39,496 nt of DNA from assembly GCA_947460345.1 (NCBI GenBank), contig CANHGM010000025.1:1-39496 (forward strand). Direction: 5' to 3'. Made by a program: the position numbers and the translations under genes. Below, one piece after another: positions 34,886 through 39,496 of this stretch. Below the pieces are notes generated by a model. It did no database searches and was not told the DNA's origin. It was given only the letters and a program-made list of their open reading frames with translations. Source of the stretch: Bacteroidota bacterium (GTDB lineage: Bacteria > Bacteroidota > Bacteroidia > UKL13-3). Position 1 is the first letter of the stretch. Each line of letters begins with the position of its first letter.

Positions 34886-35185
34886 TTAATTGTCTTTCGC
34901 ACTGGTGTCAACCATAATAAAAAGTTCTTCGTTGTCTTTTTTCATGAAGTACTTTTCGCGGGCAAATTTTTCGAGAGTAGAAGTATTGGTAAAAAGTTCT
35001 TCTCTTTCACTTTTTGCTTTTTCTATTTCTTTTTCATAATAATCAGCTTCAGCTTTTAGTTTCATGTAGTCTTTTCTACGCTGATATTGGTCTATCATAT
35101 TATTTTTATCAAACAATACAAGCCATACTATAAAAATAAGAGTAGCGTATACATATCTATTTTTAAGTAGTTTTAATAACTTCAT
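34886..35185 (-). CDS. ftsB: Septum formation initiator, FtsB/DivIC family
   Basis: 99 residues. A short basic cytoplasmic N-terminus (MKLLKLLKNRYV), a single membrane helix at about 11-26, then a periplasmic coiled coil from about 30 to 65 (RRKDYMKLKAEADYYEKEIE). The end REKYFMKKDNEELFIMVD matches the conserved FtsB/DivIC 'E..AR..y.m...gE..y.i' tail (here EKFAREKYFMKKDNEELF). It acts in the divisome as partner of FtsL/FtsQ (DivIB). Position directly after eno is conserved in many bacteria, including E. coli, and supports the call. Confidence 0.88.
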   Translation of the reverse strand: MKLLKLLKNRYVYATLIFIVWLVLFDKNNMIDQYQRRKDYMKLKAEADYYEKEIEKAKSEREELFTNTSTLEKFAREKYFMKKDNEELFIMVDTSAKDN

Positions 35186-35190
35186 GTAAA

Positions 35191-35210
35191 ATGGATATGA
35201 ATGGATATGA
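35191..35210. repeat. Tandem 10-bp repeat between ftsB and eno
   Basis: ATGGATATGA occurs twice in a row (35191-35200, 35201-35210), filling most of the 26-base gap between the two genes. On the transcribed minus strand this gives TCATATCCAT twice. A recent 10-base duplication would change the spacing of the ftsB start. Confidence 0.6.
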
Positions 35211-35211
35211 A

Positions 35212-36510
<1,299 letters not shown>

Positions 36511-36519
36511 TTAATTTTG

Positions 36520-36933
36520 TTAAAATTCTATTCCATGTTCACCCACAAAGTCCATTCTGAGGCCAGATTGTTGAGATTTGAGTTTGCCATCAATATATAC
36601 TTTTAGGGTGAGTTTACTTGTTTTTTTTACTTCGGCAGTAAGGGCATAGTTATACGAATCGTATTTTGGAATGCCAGAAATTTTTACTTCAAATACAAAA
36701 GGAAGCGGCACATCTTTTTGAGGAGTGTTGGCTATAATTTCGTCACCTCCTTGGCCAAAGTTTTTGATTAGTTGTACCGTGAGACTATATGCATAAGCCG
36801 TATCACTGGTAACTTCATATTTAAGTGTATGATACACAGCGTCACCTCTTTTTTTGCAACTACCCAAAGAGCAAAATATGCTAGCGGCAGCTACAATTAA
36901 TATGATAAAGGTTAACTTTTGTTTGGGCATCAT
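36520..36933 (-). CDS. Small lipoprotein of unknown function
   Basis: 137 residues from ATG 36933 (another ATG follows at 36930). A TTG further upstream at 36948 lies in the promoter box and is rejected. A lipoprotein signal peptide ends in the lipobox LGSC with Cys26, followed by KKRGD. The mature ~110 residues are beta-strand-like with no motif I recognise (VYHTLKYEVTSDTAYAYSLT, RMDFVGEHGIEF). It is first in the operon with eno and ftsB. Confidence 0.8.
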   Translation of the reverse strand: MMPKQKLTFIILIVAAASIFCSLGSCKKRGDAVYHTLKYEVTSDTAYAYSLTVQLIKNFGQGGDEIIANTPQKDVPLPFVFEVKISGIPKYDSYNYALTAEVKKTSKLTLKVYIDGKLKSQQSGLRMDFVGEHGIEF

Positions 36934-36945
36934 TTGTTTGCAGGG

Positions 36946-36953
36946 CAAATATA
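36946..36953 (-). promoter_or_regulatory. -7 promoter box of the lipoprotein-eno-ftsB operon
   Basis: TATATTTG on the minus strand fits TAnnTTTG and ends 12 bases before the ATG at 36933, the same spacing as at 2158/2171 and 15925/15938. No clear -33 TTG is visible. Confidence 0.45.
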
Positions 36954-36994
36954 AGAATTAGATGTGATTGTCTGAAATTGATTTTTTTAGATTC

Positions 36995-37008
36995 ATAGGT
37001 TTACCTAT
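36995..37008. promoter_or_regulatory. Inverted repeat ATAGGT-tt-ACCTAT in the divergent lipoprotein/tnaA region
   Basis: A perfect 6-bp inverted repeat with a 2-base spacer, the size of a small dimeric regulator's site. It lies 42 bases upstream of the minus-strand -7 box and 231 bases upstream of tnaA. A single instance could be chance. The rest of the 306-base gap holds only the short ORF at 37110. Confidence 0.3.
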
Positions 37009-37109
37009 AGACCCAAATGTGAATATATTGATAAATATAGACATGAGCTCTCAACAAATGATTTTAATCATGTTTTGTATATAAGTTAGGTTGTAGCATT
37101 GCGGCTCAA

Positions 37110-37151
37110 ATGAGCACCCTCTGGATTAATATTATTAGAAAGCCTTCTTGA
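37110..37151 (+). CDS. Possible 13-residue leader peptide upstream of tryptophanase
   Basis: ATG AGC ACC CTC TGG onward encodes MSTLWINIIRKPS and stops at TGA 37151, 88 bases before tnaA. It has one Trp (residue 5) and a Pro near the end (residue 12). E. coli TnaC has a Trp followed by FNI and a terminal Pro that together stall the ribosome. The W-x-N-I...P similarity is suggestive only: the Trp-Pro distance differs (7 against 12) and short ORFs are common by chance. Confidence 0.25.
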   Translation: MSTLWINIIRKPS

Positions 37152-37239
37152 AATAAAGTATAACTCTATATATGTATTTTGGCATATATATATACGCATT
37201 TTTTTTAATTCAACTTTATAAACTCAACTTCAATTATTT

Positions 37240-38631
37240 ATGAAAACCATTATAGAACCTTTTAAAATAAAATCGGTAGAACCTATATATTTTACCACCC
37301 TTGAACAACGCAAAAAAATACTTTTTGATGCGTTTTATAACCCTTTTCTCATCAAAGCACAAGATGTAATAATTGATTTACTAACTGATAGTGGCACTAG
37401 TGCTATGAGTAGTGCACAGTGGGCAGGTATTATGCTTGGCGACGAATCCTATGCCGGCAGCAATAGTTTTTTTCATTTTGAGAAAACCATACAAGACATT
37501 ACAGGTTTGCCAATAGTTATACCCACCCATCAAGGTAGGGCTTCAGAGAAGATATTATTTTCCGTTATTGGAGCTCTGGGAAAATATATAGTAAGCAATA
37601 CATTGTTTGATACTACCCGAGCCAATATAGAAGCGAGTGGTGCCCAAGGCATAGATTTACTTTGTGCTGAAGGTAAAATTCCATCTACACCTGCACCCTT
37701 TAAGGGCAATATGGATGTAGATGCGTTTAGAAATTTTATCAAAGAAAAAGGAGCTGAAAATATACCTTTATGTATTGTTACTGTTACAAACAATTCAGGT
37801 GGTGGACAGCCAGTAAGTATGCAAAATATAAGAGAGGTAAGAGCTGTTTGTGATGAATATAAGATACCTATGTTTATTGATGCTTGTAGGTTTGCTGAGA
37901 ATTGTTACTTTATAAAACTGAGAGAAAAAGAATTTGAGCATGTGCCTGTTCATGCTATAGTTGGAGAATTATTTTCCTATGCTGACGGTTGCACCATGAG
38001 TGCCAAGAAAGATGCTTTTGCTAATATTGGTGGGTTTATAGCTTTAAGAAATGAAGAGTTAGCCATGCAATGTAGAAATCTTTTGATAATCACTGAAGGT
38101 TTCCCAACATATGGAGGATTGGCAGGCAGAGATTTAGAAGCTATAGCCATAGGACTTAAAGAGGTAATGGATGAAAACTATTTACAATACAGAATCAGAA
38201 CTACAGAATATTTAACTGAAAAGCTTGCAGCTGCAGGTGTTCCGGTGATGCAGCCTGCGGGTGGGCATGCGGTGTATCTTGATGCCAAAGCATTTTTAAA
38301 CCATATACCTGTTACTCAATATCCAGGTCAAGCGTTGGTGGCAGCATTGTATTTAGCAGGTGGAATTAGAAGTTGTGAAATTGGTTCGTTAATGTTTGGT
38401 AAATATGATGAGAATGGCAACTTAGTTGAAGCCATGATGGAGTTAGTCAGACTAGCCATTCCGAGAAGGGTATATACTCAAAGTCATATAGATTATGTAG
38501 CTGAAGTCATTATAGAGGTATATAATAATAGACATCAAATAAAAGGACTAGAAGTTACTTATGAAGCACCGGCCTTGAGGCACTTTACAGCTAGACTTAA
38601 AGAAGTAGATTTTTTATTTCTTTACAATTAG
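37240..38631 (+). CDS. tnaA: Tryptophanase (tryptophan indole-lyase)
   Basis: PLP enzyme: L-tryptophan to indole + pyruvate + ammonia, cytoplasmic. 463 residues of the beta-eliminating lyase family. EPFKIKSVEPI, IDLLTDSGTSAMS and PTHQGRASEK are conserved; the PLP lysine is Lys257 in MSAKKDAF. It must be told apart from tyrosine phenol-lyase (TPL). TPL has Thr124 and Arg381 at the substrate site; this protein has Asp124 (FDTTR) and Ile381 (CEIGSL), the residues of tryptophanase (Asp137 and Ile396 in E. coli). The C-terminus RHFTARLKEVDF also matches tryptophanase. No Trp permease is adjacent. A 306-base upstream gap holds a possible leader peptide. Confidence 0.9.
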   Translation: MKTIIEPFKIKSVEPIYFTTLEQRKKILFDAFYNPFLIKAQDVIIDLLTDSGTSAMSSAQWAGIMLGDESYAGSNSFFHFEKTIQDITGLPIVIPTHQGRASEKILFSVIGALGKYIVSNTLFDTTRANIEASGAQGIDLLCAEGKIPSTPAPFKGNMDVDAFRNFIKEKGAENIPLCIVTVTNNSGGGQPVSMQNIREVRAVCDEYKIPMFIDACRFAENCYFIKLREKEFEHVPVHAIVGELFSYADGCTMSAKKDAFANIGGFIALRNEELAMQCRNLLIITEGFPTYGGLAGRDLEAIAIGLKEVMDENYLQYRIRTTEYLTEKLAAAGVPVMQPAGGHAVYLDAKAFLNHIPVTQYPGQALVAALYLAGGIRSCEIGSLMFGKYDENGNLVEAMMELVRLAIPRRVYTQSHIDYVAEVIIEVYNNRHQIKGLEVTYEAPALRHFTARLKEVDFLFLYN

Positions 38632-38701
38632 ATAAATATGAGTTTGCATAAACTTGATATTATATATGTTAATTTGCCACTACTAAAGATAAACAATATA
38701 T

Positions 38702-38977
38702 ATGAAGATTACAGAAATTTTGACAGCTGAGTTTTTAATCAATGAGTTTTTGTTTGTTCTGAAAGGAATGGAAAAAATAAAGTTGATGACACAAAAACAA
38801 TGGGCAAAATTTAAAGATTTGAAATCTAAATATATAAACGCTAAGATTATGCTAGATGGTATGGAAACCAATGTTTTATTTAATACTTCCGAGAATCAAG
38901 TTTACTTTAAAATTGGTAAAGAATTAAGTAAAAAAATTGTAGAGAAAATAGATTTAACACAAAATCTTTATCTATAA
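38702..38977 (+). CDS. Hypothetical protein, 91 residues
   Basis: ATG at 38702, 70 bases after tnaA. The sequence is Lys- and Ile-rich (MTQKQWAKFKDLKSKYINAK, KIGKELSKKIVEKIDLTQNL), with a predicted helical first half and a short strand pair (MLDGMETNVLFNTSENQVYFKI). No signal peptide or membrane helix. I recognise no family. A 62-codon frame on the opposite strand is less convincing. It borders the AbiE remnant region and may be part of an accessory segment. Confidence 0.45.
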   Translation: MKITEILTAEFLINEFLFVLKGMEKIKLMTQKQWAKFKDLKSKYINAKIMLDGMETNVLFNTSENQVYFKIGKELSKKIVEKIDLTQNLYL

Positions 38978-38996
38978 ATAATAAGTTTATAAATTA

Positions 38997-39134
38997 TTAT
39001 TTGGTTTTATATACCCCATCTTTTTTCATACATTCAATCAGTTTAGAGGTAAATCCATTTTTGAAAAAATCGGGAGGGGTTTTTGATTTTGGGGTGAAAA
39101 AATATAGAATTGCCTTTAACCAAGCTGAAATCAT
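38997..39134 (-). CDS. Possible 45-residue ORF or gene remnant
   Basis: ATG 39134 to TAA 38997 on the minus strand reads MISAWLKAILYFFTPKSKTP then a Lys-rich tail (KLIECMKKDGVYKTK). The sequence looks protein-like, and the frame is open for some codons upstream of the ATG, so it may be the end of a decayed gene. It overlaps the plus-strand AbiEi-like tail by 37 bases. I recognise no family. Confidence 0.25.
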   Translation of the reverse strand: MISAWLKAILYFFTPKSKTPPDFFKNGFTSKLIECMKKDGVYKTK

Positions 39135-39211
39135 TGGGTACAACCAAAGGAAATCCGATTGATAAAAAATGGAATATCATCATTAATGCAGAAATAGAAA
39201 CAGACCTATGA
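39098..39211 (+). pseudogene. Possible C-terminal remnant of AbiEi-type antitoxin
   Basis: 37 open codons end in KWNIIINAEIETDL and a TGA that overlaps the next ATG by four bases (ATGA, 39208-39211). Antitoxin-toxin pairs of the AbiE type are often coupled this way, and the tail resembles the end of some antitoxin-side proteins of that system. Upstream the frame is closed by stops. Support is mostly positional. Confidence 0.35.
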
Positions 39212-39339
39212 TTAATCAAAGATATATAAGCGAATGGAGTCACCATGTTCCATGGAAAACAAATGAGCAGGTGGAGCAAGACCTTGTCATTTGCAGAGCA
39301 TTGGTTGAAATATTCCTCTATAGCGGATATATTGTATAA
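39208..39339 (+). pseudogene. AbiEii-type nucleotidyltransferase toxin, N-terminal remnant
   Basis: 43 codons: MINQRYISEWSHHVPWKTNE, then QVEQDLVICRALVEIF. This is the characteristic opening of AbiEii/AbiGii-type toxins (minimal nucleotidyltransferases, type IV toxin-antitoxin), which should continue into the LAFRGGTAL nucleotidyltransferase core. Here the match ends at about 39315, and after LYSGYIV a TAA follows; the catalytic domain is absent. The remaining ~20 bases lead directly into a minus-strand gene end, so a deletion joined unrelated sequence. The family call is from memory of the N-terminal motif. Confidence 0.65.
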
Positions 39340-39358
39340 ATTGTTTTGGTAACTTTAT

Positions 39359-39496
39359 TCAATTCTCTAAGTTTCTCACCATGGTAAATAAAATTTTAGA
39401 CAACTCCTCCGCATCTGTATATAGTTTCTGATGAAGTTGTGGCGAGATTAAGTTTACTGAAATAAGGAAATCTATTATTGAAACACATTCAAAAAC
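39359..39496 (-). CDS. Four-helix-bundle protein (S23/IVP-like), C-terminal fragment
   Basis: Minus-strand open frame entering from the window edge and ending at TGA 39359; 45 residues are visible: VFECVSIIDFLISVNLIS, then PQLHQKLYTDAEELSKILF and TMVRNLEN. The order helix-turn-helix with 'LY..AEELSKIL..M...L' matches the C-terminal half of the small four-helix-bundle proteins related to the 23S rRNA intervening-sequence proteins, common in Bacteroidota as free-standing genes. Function is unknown. No rRNA lies nearby in the window. Confidence 0.6.
   Translation of the reverse strand, partial: VFECVSIIDFLISVNLISPQLHQKLYTDAEELSKILFTMVRNLEN

Noticed and set aside
36934-36948. TTG start giving a longer lipoprotein
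   Set aside because: It overlaps the TATATTTG promoter box, and the ATG at 36933 gives a normal lipoprotein signal peptide.
37240-38631. Tyrosine phenol-lyase
   Set aside because: The substrate-site residues are Asp124 and Ile381 as in tryptophanase, not Thr124 and Arg381.
39043-39279. 78-codon minus-strand ORF
   Set aside because: It lies antisense to the recognisable AbiEii remnant and has no protein-like pattern of its own.
39359-39496. Intervening sequence within a 23S rRNA gene
   Set aside because: The fragment resembles IVS-type four-helix-bundle proteins, but no rRNA sequence surrounds it.

Overview
The window looks like chromosomal DNA from an AT-rich member of the Bacteroidota. 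The signs are type IX secretion (T9SS) C-terminal sorting domains, a PorV/PorQ-family barrel, a TonB receptor with a carboxypeptidase-like N-terminal domain, an E1 alpha/beta fusion, an eno-ftsB pair, and promoter boxes of the Bacteroidota form TAnnTTTG in place of TATAAT. I cannot place it below phylum level. I saw no rRNA, tRNA, CRISPR array, insertion sequence or prophage.

Layout. Left edge to 4.7 kb: the start of an oligopeptide-type ABC permease, fmt, a Mn-type superoxide dismutase, a NIF3-like protein with a coiled-coil zinc-ribbon partner, and upp. 4.8-11 kb: a small secreted protein translationally coupled to a 1,613-residue T9SS beta-propeller protein, then a nucleoside phosphorylase. 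11-18 kb: sucD, a DUF2809 membrane protein, a decayed Spy/CpxP-like gene with three in-frame stops, dxs with a small membrane protein, a lysine-rich microprotein, and a fused E1 alpha/beta 2-oxoacid dehydrogenase. 18.2-27.1 kb: a tight three-gene operon (TonB receptor, 1,310-residue secreted protein, PorV-like barrel) closed by a perfect-stem terminator. 27.2-29.2 kb: greA, a HIT protein and an RlmI-like methyltransferase. 29.3-33.4 kb: a frameshifted barrel gene and a 963-residue T9SS protein. 36.9-33.4 kb, minus strand: a lipoprotein-eno-ftsB-SDR-barrel operon whose last gene is frameshifted. 37.2-38.6 kb: tryptophanase. Right edge: remnants of an AbiE-type toxin-antitoxin locus beside the end of a four-helix-bundle gene.

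How it works together. Most genes are housekeeping (translation initiation, isoprenoid precursor synthesis, TCA cycle, glycolysis, division, pyrimidine salvage). They alternate with large envelope and secreted proteins. The most system-like block is the TonB receptor/secreted protein/PorV-like operon. Three genes for envelope-type proteins are broken while their neighbours are intact. Several promoter boxes lie so close to the start codons that the mRNAs would have leaders of only a few bases. All functional calls rest on reading the sequence; no search was run.
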